Below, in pieces: positions 1 through 9,999 of a stretch of 64,000 nucleotides of DNA; positions within the stretch are counted from its first letter, which is position 1, and the number at the start of each line of letters is the position of its first letter. This DNA is from an uncultured Phocaeicola sp. (lineage in GTDB: Bacteria; Bacteroidota; Bacteroidia; Bacteroidales; Bacteroidaceae). The notes below the pieces were generated by a model. The model did not search any database and was not told where the DNA came from. It was given only the letters and a program-made list of their open reading frames with translations. The stretch covers positions 3,372 to 67,371 of the forward strand of contig CAPAOL010000015.1 in assembly GCA_948579315.1 (NCBI GenBank), given 5' to 3'. The position numbers and the translations under genes are program-made.

Positions 1-1899
1 GCTATTAAATATGCATATCGAATCAAGGGGCTGAATGACCAGTGGATAGACCTTGGAAATAACCGTTCTGCCAGTTTGGTGAATATACCTGCTGGTGATT
101 ATTTGTTTCAGGTCAAATCGACTAATGCTGATGGAGTATGGGTGGATAATGTAACTTCTTTATCTATACATATTGCTCCTGTATTCGGTGAGACTATTTG
201 GGCGATACTACTCTATACCATCATAGCAGTGGGGATTATGTTGGTAGTGGTTTACATAGTGATACGTATCACTAATCTGCAACGCAGAGTGGATTTTGAA
301 CAACAAATTTCCAACTTGAAGCTGCGTTTTTTCACTGATATATCTCATGAACTTCGTACACCGTTGACGCTTATAACCAGTCCTATTGACGAAGTCATCA
401 GCAATGAGAAATTATCTGATGTTGGCATGGAGAATATGCAAGTGGCCAAAAGAAATGCGGACAGGATGCTGCGGCTTATCAATCAAATATTGGATTTTCG
501 CAAGATACAGAATGATAAAATGAAAGTGTTGGTGGAGCAAGTAGATGTAATCCCTTTGATTTTAAAAATCTACGGTAATTTTGTTCCTATGGCTCATACG
601 CACCGTATTGATTTCAGGTTGATTTGTCCTCTTGATACTTTTGTTATGTATACGGATGTGGACAAATTGGAAAAGATTCTTTTTAATTTATTGTCCAATG
701 CCTTTAAATATACTCCCGATGAGAAAAGTATCTTCTTGTCTGTTACTTGTGAGAAACAGATTTTATGTTTGCAAGTAAAGGATGAGGGCAGGGGAATTAA
801 TGCTCAAAAGCTCAACCGTTTGTTTACCCGTTTTGATACGTTAGATGAGGCTAATCCTAATATGTCTACCGGTATAGGACTTTCATTAGTTAAAGAATTA
901 TTGAATCTGCTTCATGGTACAATCAGAGTAGACAGTAAATTGGGTGAGGGTAGCAGTTTCTTTGTTAGGTTGCCGGGGAGTCGCGATACGTTTGATGCCG
1001 ATGCCAATGCCGAATTTATTCTGGCCGATGGTGAAAATTCCGGTTCGAAAACAGTGGTACCTGATAATCTTATAGAAGAGGAGGAAGATAAGGAAACACG
1101 GATTCTTATTATTGAGGATAATGAGGAACTTCGTCATTTTATCTGTGGCGTACTCGCCAGGGAGTATGTGGTTTTTGAAGCGGGTAACGGTCGTCAAGGA
1201 CTTGAAATGACTTTGAGTGAATTGCCTGATATTGTGATCAGTGACATTATGATGCCTGAAATGGATGGAATAGAGTATCTGAAACAAGTGAAAGGGAATA
1301 GTGATATCTGTCATATTCCTATCATTCTGCTATCTGCCAAGTCTTCGTTGAATGATCAGATTCAGGGATTGGAATATGGAGCAGATGAATATATAACAAA
1401 ACCTTTCAGTTCTGCTTATTTGAAGGCTAGGGTAGATTCTTTGCTCAAACAAAGGCAAATGTTGTATGATTATTATACTTCAAAAATGAGAGAAGAGAAG
1501 GATGCTTCTTTTATGGAACAACTTGCTCCTTCTACTCCCCAAGTTACTCATTTCGATGATGATTTCATCTGTAATATCCTTCAGAGTGTGGAAGAAAACA
1601 TTCAGAATTCCGAATTTAGAATTGATGATCTGGCCGAGGCCATGAGTATGAGCCGGACTGTATTCTATCGGAAAGTGAAATCTCTGATGGGAGTTTCTCC
1701 CGTAGATTTTGTCAAGACGATGCGGATTAAACGGGCAGTCCAGCTTTTGGAACAGGATGAATTAACTGTATCTGAAGTAGGATATATGAGTGGATTCACT
1801 ACTCCGCAATATTTCAGTAGAGTGTTCAAAGAAGCGATGGGATGTACACCAAAAGAGTATAAATTAAAACATAAACCGATTGGTGGGCAAAATGTGTAA
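1..1899 (+). CDS. Hybrid two-component system regulator (HTCS), 5'-truncated by window edge
   Basis: Single-protein sensor, kinase and transcription factor that would switch on the pectin-type PUL downstream. The reading frame is open from base 1, so the first ATG at 76 is internal and the periplasmic beta-propeller sensor lies outside the window. Visible parts in order: end of the Y_Y_Y domain, one transmembrane helix (around 190-265), histidine kinase with phospho-acceptor His in ISHELRTPLTL (codon 346-348), HATPase (GIGLSLVKELL), a receiver with acceptor Asp in ISDIMMPEMDG (codon 1243-1245), and a C-terminal AraC-type HTH. The GH28 gene starts 79 bp downstream on the same strand. Family assignment is firm; control of the next operon is inferred from position. 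Confidence 0.95.
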   Translation, partial: AIKYAYRIKGLNDQWIDLGNNRSASLVNIPAGDYLFQVKSTNADGVWVDNVTSLSIHIAPVFGETIWAILLYTIIAVGIMLVVVYIVIRITNLQRRVDFEQQISNLKLRFFTDISHELRTPLTLITSPIDEVISNEKLSDVGMENMQVAKRNADRMLRLINQILDFRKIQNDKMKVLVEQVDVIPLILKIYGNFVPMAHTHRIDFRLICPLDTFVMYTDVDKLEKILFNLLSNAFKYTPDEKSIFLSVTCEKQILCLQVKDEGRGINAQKLNRLFTRFDTLDEANPNMSTGIGLSLVKELLNLLHGTIRVDSKLGEGSSFFVRLPGSRDTFDADANAEFILADGENSGSKTVVPDNLIEEEEDKETRILIIEDNEELRHFICGVLAREYVVFEAGNGRQGLEMTLSELPDIVISDIMMPEMDGIEYLKQVKGNSDICHIPIILLSAKSSLNDQIQGLEYGADEYITKPFSSAYLKARVDSLLKQRQMLYDYYTSKMREEKDASFMEQLAPSTPQVTHFDDDFICNILQSVEENIQNSEFRIDDLAEAMSMSRTVFYRKVKSLMGVSPVDFVKTMRIKRAVQLLEQDELTVSEVGYMSGFTTPQYFSRVFKEAMGCTPKEYKLKHKPIGGQNV

Positions 1900-1942
1900 C
1901 TAATAGCCTAAATACTGCAACTTCCACACAGGTATCCTATTT

Positions 1943-1950
1943 TATATTTG
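1943..1950 (+). promoter_or_regulatory. Candidate -7 promoter box of PUL 1 enzyme operon
   Basis: TATATTTG fits the Bacteroides -7 consensus TAnnTTTG and lies 28 bp before the GH28 start codon. No TTTG-like -33 element is present about 20 bp upstream, which is what an activator-dependent (HTCS) promoter would look like. Confidence 0.5.
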
Positions 1951-1978
1951 CATAGAATTATAAACATAATACAATACT

Positions 1979-3370
1979 ATGCAGACAAGAACCGTTCAAA
2001 TTTTGGCATCTTTGTTGTTTTTGACAACAGCCATATCTTCATGCGATAAAAAAGAAGTGTCTTCCTGGGATAAGATGGTAGAGGTTAACAATCAAATTGT
2101 ATCTCCCGTCTTTCCTGATAGGACTTTTGTGATTACTGATTATCACGATGTGAAAGACACGCTTTATACAAATGCCATCAATCAGGCCATAGCCATTTGT
2201 TCTGAACAGGGAGGTGGAAAAGTGGTTATTCCCAATGGAGAATTTTTCACAGCCTCCATTCGTTTGAAATCCAATGTAAATCTCCATTTATCTGATAGTA
2301 CGATTTTGAAGTTTACTACAGATCCTTTTCTTTTTGATACTGTACAGACCCGTATAGAAGGAATAGATTGTTACAATATCTCTCCGTTGATTTATGCCTA
2401 TGGAGAAAGTAATATTGCCATCACTGGTAATGGGGTGATGGATGGTCAGGCTGATAGAAGTAATTGGTTCAGCGAAAGCAGAATTCGTGGCATTGTACAG
2501 GAAGATGGTAAAAAAATAAATGAGAAAACTTTATTGTATGAAATGAAAGAGGATTCTATTCCTTTTAAAGAACGGGTCTTTATGAGAGAGAATGGCATGC
2601 GCCCTCAGTTTATTAATCTCTACAAATGTAAGAATATTCTATTGGAAGGATTTACTATCAACCGTTCGCCGTTTTGGCTCATTCATCCGTTGTTGTCCGA
2701 GAATATCACTGTCAGAAAAGTAAAGATGCAGAGTCATGGTTATAATAATGATGGTTGTGATCCGGAATCATGTAGGAATGTGTTGATTGAGGATTGTGAT
2801 TTTGACACAGGCGATGATTGTATCGCCATCAAATCGGGACGTGATGAAGATGGCCGTTACTGGAATATTCCCAGTGAGAATATTATAGTTCGTCATTGCA
2901 GAATGAAGGATGGTCATGCTGGAGTAGCTATTGGCAGTGAGGTGACTGGAGGATGCCGTAACGTGTGGGTGGAAAATTGTACCATGGACAGTCCTGAACT
3001 CGACCGTATTATCCGTATAAAATCAAATGCGATACGAGGAGGTGAAGTAGAAAACATATTTGTCCGGAATATAAGGGTAGGTGAGTGTAAGGAGTCTATT
3101 TTAGGCTTTGAATTGAAATACTGGCATGTGGATGACGGACCGTATCTTCCTTATTTTCATAATATTCATTTGGAAAATGTCACAAGTAAGAAAAGTCAGT
3201 ATGTTTTGCATCTGGATGGTTTTGAAGATAAAATACGGGCACGAGATATTTTTATAAAGGATTGTACTTTTGATGGAGTGATGAAACCTGAGATTAATAA
3301 AGTAATTGGTGTTGAAAACATTCATTTTGAGAATGTAACAGTAAATGGACAGGATTTTAAAGGATTATAA
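1979..3370 (+). CDS. GH28 polygalacturonase-family lipoprotein
   Basis: Predicted to hydrolyse alpha-galacturonosyl linkages in pectin. Right-handed beta-helix GH28 enzyme of 463 aa. The N-terminus carries a lipoprotein signal ending LTTAISSC-DKK, so it is membrane anchored. Catalytic motifs are intact: NNDG (Asp258), TGDD (Asp279 and Asp280), GHAG (His313) and RIIRIKSN. The next gene starts 4 bp after its stop, so the two are surely co-transcribed. Whether it is an exo- or endo-enzyme, or acts on substituted galacturonan, cannot be read from the sequence. Confidence 0.93.
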   Translation: MQTRTVQILASLLFLTTAISSCDKKEVSSWDKMVEVNNQIVSPVFPDRTFVITDYHDVKDTLYTNAINQAIAICSEQGGGKVVIPNGEFFTASIRLKSNVNLHLSDSTILKFTTDPFLFDTVQTRIEGIDCYNISPLIYAYGESNIAITGNGVMDGQADRSNWFSESRIRGIVQEDGKKINEKTLLYEMKEDSIPFKERVFMRENGMRPQFINLYKCKNILLEGFTINRSPFWLIHPLLSENITVRKVKMQSHGYNNDGCDPESCRNVLIEDCDFDTGDDCIAIKSGRDEDGRYWNIPSENIIVRHCRMKDGHAGVAIGSEVTGGCRNVWVENCTMDSPELDRIIRIKSNAIRGGEVENIFVRNIRVGECKESILGFELKYWHVDDGPYLPYFHNIHLENVTSKKSQYVLHLDGFEDKIRARDIFIKDCTFDGVMKPEINKVIGVENIHFENVTVNGQDFKGL

Positions 3371-3374
3371 AGTG

Positions 3375-4304
3375 ATGGACAGATTCGCATTTTTATTAAG
3401 CTTTCTTTTGGGAGCATTGATGACGGTCACTCTTCAGGCTCAGAAAATAATTCCTTTGTGGCAGAATAATATGCCCAATAGTAAAGGTATAGCTCTTAAA
3501 GACTCTGTAGCCAGGGAACGTGTGGTGCAAGTCGGGACTCCCACAATTCATGTTTATGAACCGTCAAAAGCTGAGCGTACTGGTACGGCGGTACTGATCA
3601 TTCCCGGTGGCGGATATGTGAAATTGGCGCATGAAATCAGTGGTATTGCATTGGCTAAATGGTATAATACTTTGGGAGTAACGGCTTTTGTTCTGATGCA
3701 TCGTTTTCCACAATCGCCGGATGTAATAGAATCTTATAAAGCTCCTTTGCAGGATGGACAACGTGCTCTTCGCTATATACGTGCCCATGCGGAGGAATAT
3801 GGAATAGATATTCATAAAGTGGGCGTGATGGGTTGTTCTGCCGGTGGCCATTTGGCTGCTTCATTGTGTGCTATTGATGAAGACTGGGCTAAAGTGGGCG
3901 ATACGTTGGATGCGTATAGTTGTAAACCCTCTTTTGCTGTATTGATATCTCCGGTTATTTCTATGGATGACGCTATTGTTCATGAAGGTAGCCGGACAAA
4001 TCTGTTGGGAAAGCGGGAACAGGATATTACTCTCAGGAATTTGTTTTCTTTGGAGAAACAAGTGAATGGTAACACGGCACCGGCTATTTTGTTTCATGCT
4101 TCTAATGATAAGGCTGTCTCTCCTTTGAACAGCATAGCCTATTATACTGCCTTATATAATGCAGGAATAGAGAAATCCTCGTTGCATCTGTTCCCTACCG
4201 GTGGGCATGCCATTTCCTTGCGTGCCCAAAGGGGAAGCACGGTAATGTGGCCGGAACTGGCCGAAGCTTGGTTGATAGAAAACAGATTTCTTTCTCCATT
4301 ATAA
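3375..4304 (+). CDS. Secreted alpha/beta-hydrolase carbohydrate esterase
   Basis: Probably removes acetyl or similar ester groups from plant polysaccharide in the periplasm. A signal peptide (LLSFLLGALMTVTLQAQ) precedes an alpha/beta-hydrolase fold with the oxyanion-hole motif PGGGY, nucleophile elbow GCSAGG, a candidate acid in HASNDKAVSP and catalytic His in PTGGHAIS. I take the ATG at 3375, which opens directly on the signal peptide, rather than an in-frame ATG at 3345 inside the GH28 gene. Related proteins are annotated as acetyl-xylan-esterase-like or BD-FAE-like; the exact ester is unknown. Sits between GH28 and GH95 genes. Confidence 0.85.
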   Translation: MDRFAFLLSFLLGALMTVTLQAQKIIPLWQNNMPNSKGIALKDSVARERVVQVGTPTIHVYEPSKAERTGTAVLIIPGGGYVKLAHEISGIALAKWYNTLGVTAFVLMHRFPQSPDVIESYKAPLQDGQRALRYIRAHAEEYGIDIHKVGVMGCSAGGHLAASLCAIDEDWAKVGDTLDAYSCKPSFAVLISPVISMDDAIVHEGSRTNLLGKREQDITLRNLFSLEKQVNGNTAPAILFHASNDKAVSPLNSIAYYTALYNAGIEKSSLHLFPTGGHAISLRAQRGSTVMWPELAEAWLIENRFLSPL

Positions 4305-4340
4305 AAGTCGATACCATTTATTCATTAATTTAATTATAGA

Positions 4341-6809
4341 ATGACACATAAATTATTAAAAAGAGCACTTGTAGTTTTGCTATCTGTAGTCAGCATCAGT
4401 ATAGATGCTCAGGAAAAGCCTGTATTGTGGTATGATAAGCCTGCTCAATATTGGGAAGAGGCACTACCTTTGGGAAATGGACGTTTAGGAGCCATGGTAT
4501 ATGGCAATCCTGCGGCCGAAGAGATTCAACTGAACGAGGAGACAGTTTCGGCAGGTTCTCCTTACAAAAATTATAATCCTGAGGCTAAAGGAGCATTGGC
4601 GACCATCCGTCAGTTAATTTTTGCTGGTAGATATCCTGAAGCTCAAGAGTTGGCAGGTGAAAAAATCCTCTCCAAGAACGGTTTTGGAATGCCTTATCAG
4701 ACAGTGGGTAGTTTGCGATTGGACTTTCCCGGTCATGAAAACTATATCAATTTCCGTCGTGAATTGGATTTGGAAAAAGCTGTAGCCACGACTGCTTATA
4801 CTGTAAATGGAGTAGATTATAAGCGTGAAGTCTTTACTTCTTTTGTCGATCAGCTGGTCATTGTACGCCTTACTGCTTCTCAACCGGGAAAGCTTACTTT
4901 TTCCGCTTCCCTGACTTGTCCTCAGAAGGTGGATGTTACCGTTTCTGGAAAAAATGCCTTGATTTTGGAAGGTACAACCAAAGGAGACGATTTCACAAAA
5001 GGTGCGATTCGTTTCCGTGCAGATTTGAAGTTGGATTTACAGAGTGGAAAGAGTGTGGCAGGAGATACATTATTATCTGTGACTAATGCTAATAGTGCTA
5101 CTATTTATATCGCCATGGCTACTAACTTTGTGAATTATAAGGATATATCTGGAAATCCATCCGAGCGTAATAAGATATCCATGAAGAATGCCGGAAAGAA
5201 TTATGCCCGAGCTTTACAGGCTCATATCAATGTATATCAAAAATACTATAACCGTGTATCTTTGAATTTGGGACGTACTTCGCAGGCTGATAAACCTACA
5301 GATGTCCGGGTTAAAGAATTCGCTACTTCCAATGACCCTCATTTAGTCGCTCTTTATTTTCAGTTTGGTCGTTATTTGCTTATTTCCAGTTCTCAGCCGG
5401 GAGGGCAACCTGCTAATTTACAAGGTATTTGGAATCAGAAACTGAATCCTGCTTGGAAATGTCGTTATACCACCAATATCAATGCGGAAATGAATTATTG
5501 GCCTGCCGAAGTTACCAATTTGCGCGAGATGCATGAGCCTTTCCTGCAAATGGTGAAAGAATTGTATGAGAATGGTCAGGAGGCTTCCCGAGAGATGTAT
5601 GGTTGTCGGGGATGGGTATTGCATCACAATACGGATTTATGGCGTATGAATGGTGCTGTAGATAGGGCCTATTGTGGGCCGTGGCCTACCTGTAATGCAT
5701 GGTTATGCCAGCATTTGTGGGATCGTTACCTCTATTCGGGTGATAAGGAATACTTGGCTTCTGTGTATCCTATTCTGAGGAGTGCTTCAGAGTTCTTTGT
5801 TGATTTTTTAGTAAGAGATCCTAATACCGGTTATCTGGTTGTCACTCCTAGTAATTCCCCGGAGAATTCGCCTAGTATTTGGAGAGGGAAAGCCAATTTG
5901 TTTGCAGGTATCACGATGGACAATCAGTTGGTATCCGATTTATTTTCAAACACTCGGGCTGCAGCACAGGTTTTGAACTTGGACAAGCAGTTCTGTGATA
6001 CTATTCTGTCATTAAAAAGACAACTTCCTCCCATGCAGGTAGGGCAATACGGACAGTTGCAAGAGTGGTTCGAAGACTGGGATAACCCTAATGATCATCA
6101 CCGTCATATCTCTCACTTATGGGGATTTTTCCCTGGTTATCAAATTTCGCCTTATTCGTCACCTGTGCTCTTTGAGGCTGCCCGAAATACATTGATACAG
6201 CGTGGTGATCCTTCTACTGGTTGGTCCATGGGATGGAAAGTTTGTTTTTGGGCAAGATGTTTGGATGGAAATCATGCATTTAAGTTGATTACCAATCAGT
6301 TGAATCTTGTTTCTCCCGAAGTGCAGAAAGGTCAGGGAGGAGGTACTTATCCAAATTTGTTCGATGCTCATCCGCCTTTCCAGATTGATGGAAATTTTGG
6401 TTGCACAGCCGGGATTGCTGAAATGTTGATGCAGAGTCATGATGGGGCTGTTCATTTACTTCCTGCTTTACCTGATACTTGGAAAGATGGAGAGATTAGG
6501 GGGCTTCGTGCACGTGGTGGTTTTGAAATTGTTTCTCTGAGATGGAAGGATGGCAAGATAGAATCGGCAGTTATCAAATCTACTATCGGTGGTAATCTTC
6601 GCTTGCGCGTGCACAATGCTTTAATGGTGGATGGTATGACACTGGTTAAAGCTAAAGAGGATAATCCTAATCCTTTGTTTGGAAAGCAGGAAATCAGTCG
6701 TCCGCTTATTAGTGAGAAAGCTCCATTGAAGGGAGTGGAACTGAAAGATTCCTATTTATATGATGTACCCACTGAAGCGGGACAAACTTATATTTTCACT
6801 CAATTATAA
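4341..6809 (+). CDS. GH95 alpha-L-fucosidase / alpha-L-galactosidase
   Basis: Exo-enzyme removing terminal alpha-L-fucose or alpha-L-galactose from plant side chains, 822 aa with an N-terminal signal peptide (periplasmic). GH95 hallmarks: LPLGNGRLGAMVYG near the N-terminus, then TTNINAEMNYWPAEVTN in the (alpha/alpha)6 barrel (the Asn pair of the family active site), TPSNSPEN, and FQIDGNFGCTAGIAEML (the catalytic Asp region). Full length for the family. Within GH95 some members prefer L-galactose; I cannot tell which applies here. It is followed after 13 bp by the broken GH3 gene. Confidence 0.93.
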   Translation: MTHKLLKRALVVLLSVVSISIDAQEKPVLWYDKPAQYWEEALPLGNGRLGAMVYGNPAAEEIQLNEETVSAGSPYKNYNPEAKGALATIRQLIFAGRYPEAQELAGEKILSKNGFGMPYQTVGSLRLDFPGHENYINFRRELDLEKAVATTAYTVNGVDYKREVFTSFVDQLVIVRLTASQPGKLTFSASLTCPQKVDVTVSGKNALILEGTTKGDDFTKGAIRFRADLKLDLQSGKSVAGDTLLSVTNANSATIYIAMATNFVNYKDISGNPSERNKISMKNAGKNYARALQAHINVYQKYYNRVSLNLGRTSQADKPTDVRVKEFATSNDPHLVALYFQFGRYLLISSSQPGGQPANLQGIWNQKLNPAWKCRYTTNINAEMNYWPAEVTNLREMHEPFLQMVKELYENGQEASREMYGCRGWVLHHNTDLWRMNGAVDRAYCGPWPTCNAWLCQHLWDRYLYSGDKEYLASVYPILRSASEFFVDFLVRDPNTGYLVVTPSNSPENSPSIWRGKANLFAGITMDNQLVSDLFSNTRAAAQVLNLDKQFCDTILSLKRQLPPMQVGQYGQLQEWFEDWDNPNDHHRHISHLWGFFPGYQISPYSSPVLFEAARNTLIQRGDPSTGWSMGWKVCFWARCLDGNHAFKLITNQLNLVSPEVQKGQGGGTYPNLFDAHPPFQIDGNFGCTAGIAEMLMQSHDGAVHLLPALPDTWKDGEIRGLRARGGFEIVSLRWKDGKIESAVIKSTIGGNLRLRVHNALMVDGMTLVKAKEDNPNPLFGKQEISRPLISEKAPLKGVELKDSYLYDVPTEAGQTYIFTQL

Positions 6810-6822
6810 TCGTTGTATAAAC

Positions 6823-9183
6823 ATGAAAAAAATAGTATTTAGTCTTTTAATGCTTGTGCCTTTCGGACTTGTTTCCTGTTTTTCTGGAGCATCAGAATCT
6901 TCAACTGAAGAAATTGAAACACAGAAAATGCAACAACAAGTAGATTCACTTTATAAGAAAATGTCTCAAGCTGAACGAGTTGCTCAGTTGTATGGTATCC
7001 GTTCCTCAGAGGTGGTGGAGAATGGAAAATTGTCTTTACAGAAATGTAGAGAAAAAATTCCTAATGGAATAGGACATGTATGTCAATATGCTTGTGCATT
7101 AGATTTAGGACCGAATGAATTGCGTGATTTTGTACGCGATTCTCAGAATTATCTTATAAATGAAACTCCGTTGGGTGTACCAGCTATATTCTATGAGGAG
7201 GCTATTATTGGATTGGCAGCTAAAGGAACAACTGTTTATCCTCAACAATTAGGGGTCGCTTGTTCTTGGAATCCTGAACTGGCTACAGTTAACACAGAAC
7301 AGACGGCAGAAGTCATGCGCTCTGTTGGTGCTACGCTTGCTTTATCACCCATGGTCGATCTTATACGTACCGCGTATTGGCCTCGTATAGAAGAATCTTA
7401 TGGGGAAGATGGCTATCTCAGTCCAGCTATGGGGGTAGCTTTTATAGAAGGTTTGCAAAAGAATGGGTTGAAGGATGGTGTTGCAGCTTGTACTAAGCAT
7501 TTTTGGGGATATGGTGGAGGTTCTTCATTGACATGGAAAGAAATTTTTGAAGAAGTACTTATGCTACATGAAGCTATGATACGATTGGCGGATTGTAAAG
7601 TCTTGATGATATCTTATGGTCGTTTTCGTAGTGAACAGGCTGTATCTAGTGATACTCTTTTGAATAAAATATTGCGTGGATATTTAGAATTTGACGGCTT
7701 GGTAGTGGGTGATTATGGTGCTGTGGAACATTCCAGTCAGAAAGGTAATCCTGAAATCCTAAAACAAAGGGCTATTGAGGCTCTTGTAGCAGGTAATGAC
7801 ATTGAACTTCCTTCGAATAATTGTTATAAATTTTTGTCCGAGTTAATAAAAGATGGTTTAATTGATGAGCAATATTTTGAAAAGGCGGTGAAACGTTCAT
7901 TAATGTTGAAGGCACGTTTAGGATTGTTGTCAACGGATCGGAAACTTTATGCAAATGGAGATTTGGATTTAGATTGTCCTCAATATCGTAAAACATCTTA
8001 TGATTTGGCTTGTCAATCTATTGTTTTATTGAAGAATAATGGGGTGTTGCCCCTTTCTGGCAAGCATAAAAAAATTGCTTTGGTAAGACCGAATGCAAAC
8101 ACTTATTGGTGTATGTTGGCGGATTATACTTACTAGTCTGTGCAGGCGTTTTGGTGGGGAGGAAAAATAGATCTTGAAAATCCTAAAATTATCTCAGTAT
8201 ACGATGCTTTGAAACCTAAGTTAGGAGAAAATTTTACTTTAGGGTATGAACGTGGGTGCGATTGGAGCGCAACAAATGAAACAGCCATTATTCGTGAAGG
8301 TGATCCTAGGACGGAACGTTTGAATATGATGCTTATGGAGTCATCTGATCCTACTAATTGGAAGGCTGCCATAAAACTAGCTTCAGAAAGCGATGTCGTT
8401 ATTGCTGCATTAGGAGAAAACCCAACTTTATGCAGAGAGGCCCGTCAACGTAAAGGAATTCGTTTGCCGGGAGATCAGGAACGTTTTTTAAAAGAACTGA
8501 TTGCTACAGGAAAACCTGTTGTTTTAATGATGTTTGGTGGACGTCCTCGAGTTATTGATGAAGTGGAGGCTGGTTGTGCAGCTATTCTTCAAGCTTGGTA
8601 TCCTGGTGAAGAAGGGGGAAATGCTGTTGCTGATATCTTGTTGGGTAATGTTAATCCTTCCGGAAAACTTTGTGTCAGTTATCCTAAGACAGAAAGTGAA
8701 GAACTTTATTGTTATAATAATGGTGTTTCTCAAGAGAAAATAGCTTATCCGTTTGATTTTGGACTTTCATATACTTCTTTCGAATATAGTGGGATGAATG
8801 TTCCGGCAACAGCGCAAACAACGGATGATTTTATTGAGATAAGCTGTCGGGTAAAGAATACCGGTATGCGTAAAGGGGTTGAAATTGTACAGCTTTATTT
8901 ATCTCCTGAATCTTCACAATCTCTTAAACCTATACAGTTAAAAGGATTTGCTCGGGTAAATTTGAAACCTGGCGAATCAAAAAGGGTAAGCTTTAAAGTT
9001 TCTCCTCAGCAAATGGCATATTACGTGAATGGTAAATGGACTATAGATGATGGAGCATATAAATTTAAAATTGGTGCGTCCTCGTCAGATATACGTTTGG
9101 AATCTTCATGCCAACTTATAGGGAAGAAACTACAGATGGAACATAGAAATGTACTGTTTGCTGTGCAAGATATACAACCTTAG
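6823..9183 (+). pseudogene. GH3 beta-glycosidase with in-frame TAG (nonsense-disrupted)
   Basis: Would encode a secreted GH3 beta-glucosidase/beta-xylosidase of about 785 aa. One TAG at 8134-8136 divides it into an N-terminal piece (6823-8133, lipobox-like LVSCF, nucleophile Asp297 in VVGDYGAVE) and a C-terminal piece in the same frame (GH3 C-domain, then a fibronectin-III-like domain). Family homology runs through the stop with no frame change, so a single substitution (for example CAG to TAG) explains it. The N-terminal piece lacks the second GH3 domain and the C-terminal piece has no signal peptide (nearest start a GTG at 8140), so neither should work. I start at 6823, at the signal sequence; an in-frame ATG at 6760 lies inside the GH95 gene. 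Confidence 0.9.
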
Positions 9184-9190
9184 AACAAGA

Positions 9191-9238
9191 TTCTTGATGT
9201 ACAATATTATAATGTAATTTTGTACGTCAAGAATTTTT
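9191..9238 (+). terminator. Hairpin terminator after the GH3 pseudogene
   Basis: Inverted repeat 9191-9204 / 9220-9233, 14-bp arms with one mismatch and a 15-nt loop, followed by TTTTTA. It lies 8 bp after the GH3 stop, so the genes downstream may be separately or only partly transcribed. Confidence 0.6.
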
Positions 9239-9264
9239 ATTTAAATATATAAATTAATTCATAT

Positions 9265-9832
9265 ATGATAAGGAAACTATTATTTTTCGGAGTGTTTGCC
9301 ATTTTAGAATCAGGTTTAGTGTGGGCACAAAATTTAAAGGTTCATACTATTGGAGATTCTACTATGGCAGATTACATGGAAAATACAACTCGTACTCGTG
9401 GGTAGGGAGAAATGCTGCAGGAGTTTTTTTCAAAAGAAGTACAAGTGATAAATTATGCACGTGGAGGTAGAAGCTCACGTCCTTTTTGGGAGGAAGGACG
9501 TTGGGATAAGGTGAAAGAAAATATAAGCTCTGGTGACTATGAAGAATGTAGCTCGTCAAAAAAAAGTACCTGTAGTTGATATGACAGCTCTGACCAAGGA
9601 GTTTGTTGAAGACTTAGGGGTAGATGCTACAATTCAACAGATTTATCTTCCTACAGATGGAACTCATACGCAAGCTACCGGAGCAGCTTGTTATACAAGA
9701 ATAGTAGCTCATGATTTGGTGCATCAAGGGATATTGAGCGAATATATTGATAGTGAGGTGCCAATGGTATTAAATCCTACTTTATTGGACTTCGGGACTA
9801 TTTATATTGGTAATGAGTCTACTTTTAAATAG
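9265..9832 (+). pseudogene. Decayed CE12-like SGNH/GDSL (rhamnogalacturonan) acetylesterase
   Basis: Remnant of a secreted SGNH hydrolase. Frame 1 from ATG 9265 gives a signal peptide, then block I TIGDSTMADY, then TAG at 9403-9405 where the family has Trp (RG-W-GE), then NYARGGRSSRPFW. At about 9535-9545 the sequence jumps to another frame and continues with the late part: VPVVDMTALTKEF and block V DGTHTQATGA. The middle, including the GxND block, is missing. The C-terminus stops soon after LDFGTIYIGNEST. So there are at least two lesions: a nonsense codon and an internal deletion with frameshift. Assignment to CE12 rests on blocks I, III and V. Confidence 0.85.
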
Positions 9833-9999
9833 CAGATTGGCAAGTACAGGGTTTTGAGATAGAATAATAGGATAAGAGGAGGAGAAAATAACTTTGAAAA
9901 TCGAAAGGTTGATTTTTATAAGGATTTGGATAAAAAATATAAAGGTAATAACTTGAAATCGTGCACCTTTGCTGCGTGAACCTTTAAAATATACTATTC

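Noticed and set aside
8140..9183. Separate gene starting at GTG 8140
   Set aside because: It is the second half of the GH3 enzyme in the same frame as 6823-8133, with no ribosome-binding site or signal peptide.
9533..9832. Small independent gene of 99 codons
   Set aside because: Its sequence is the C-terminal part of the CE12-like esterase (DGTHTQATGA), out of frame with the N-terminal remnant.
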